Assembly: GCA_949294425.1 (NCBI GenBank)
Contig: CASFHJ010000101.1
Location: forward strand, 1 to 6,944
Reading direction: 5' to 3'
Source of the DNA: an uncultured Campylobacter sp.
GTDB taxonomy: Bacteria > Campylobacterota > Campylobacteria > Campylobacterales > Campylobacteraceae
DNA: 6,944 nucleotides
In this document: positions 6,861-6,944 of the stretch, in pieces
How positions within the stretch are numbered: the first letter of the stretch is position 1
Layout of the letters: each line of letters begins with the position of its first letter
Position numbers and translations under genes: made by a program
The notes under the pieces: model-generated
Seen by the model: only the letters and a program-made list of their open reading frames with translations
What the model was told of the DNA's origin: nothing
Database searches by the model: none

Positions 6861-6944
6861 CATATTAATCAAATAGGTATTAGAGGTATTGCTATAAGAT
6901 TAATTAGCACTATAGAATGATTAAAATGCTTGTTTAGAGATGGG
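6861..6944. other. Region downstream of putP, no gene or clear terminator
   Basis: An AT-rich end of window. A 7-bp inverted repeat, ATTAATC (6864-6870) and GATTAAT (6898-6904), has a 27-base loop and no T-run, so it is a poor terminator. No start of a following gene is evident. Confidence 0.5.

Noticed and set aside
6864..6904. The ATTAATC/GATTAAT inverted repeat as a putP terminator or operator
   Set aside because: The loop is 27 bases, the stem is weak and there is no T-run.

Overview
The window is AT-rich DNA from an epsilonproteobacterium, almost certainly a Campylobacter or a close relative. The evidence is the codon use, a PutA without an N-terminal DNA-binding domain next to PutP, and a type II-C CRISPR locus whose repeat ends in CTAAAAC and whose tracrRNA scaffold resembles that of C. 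jejuni. The repeat is not the common C. jejuni repeat as I remember it, so a less-studied Campylobacter species is likely. I cannot name the species.

Layout: (1) Positions 1-93, minus strand: a tracrRNA with anti-repeat, two hairpins and a tail that runs to or past the left edge, with a good promoter at 100-129. (2) Positions 110-148: a short leader-like stretch with a 7-bp hairpin. (3) Positions 149-1441: a CRISPR array of 20 repeats of 36 bp and 19 spacers (16 of 30 bp, 3 of 31 bp). Its crRNAs must be read from the minus strand, because that strand is complementary to the tracrRNA anti-repeat. Repeats 1-16 and 18 are identical. Repeats 17, 19 and 20 are diverged, so the old end is on the right. 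(4) Positions 1442-1862: a noncoding gap with no intact gene. (5) Positions 1863-5375: putA. (6) Positions 5379-6860: putP, three bases after putA. (7) Positions 6861-6944: no gene and no clear terminator.

How the parts work together: the repeat, read in crRNA sense, ends in a perfect extended -10 element (TGCTATAAT). Each repeat can therefore start the crRNA for the spacer beside it, and the next repeat supplies the handle that pairs with the tracrRNA. No cas gene lies in the window, so Cas9, Cas1 and Cas2 must be encoded outside it, if they are present. putA-putP is an ordinary proline-use operon: PutP imports proline with sodium and PutA oxidises it in two steps to glutamate.

I do not see a wholly new system. 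The points worth a second look are in the CRISPR part. They are the promoter kept intact in every repeat, including the diverged ones; the inverted polarity between crRNA transcription and array age; an apparent covariation in the tracrRNA scaffold; and a repeat/anti-repeat mismatch that only the oldest repeats lack.
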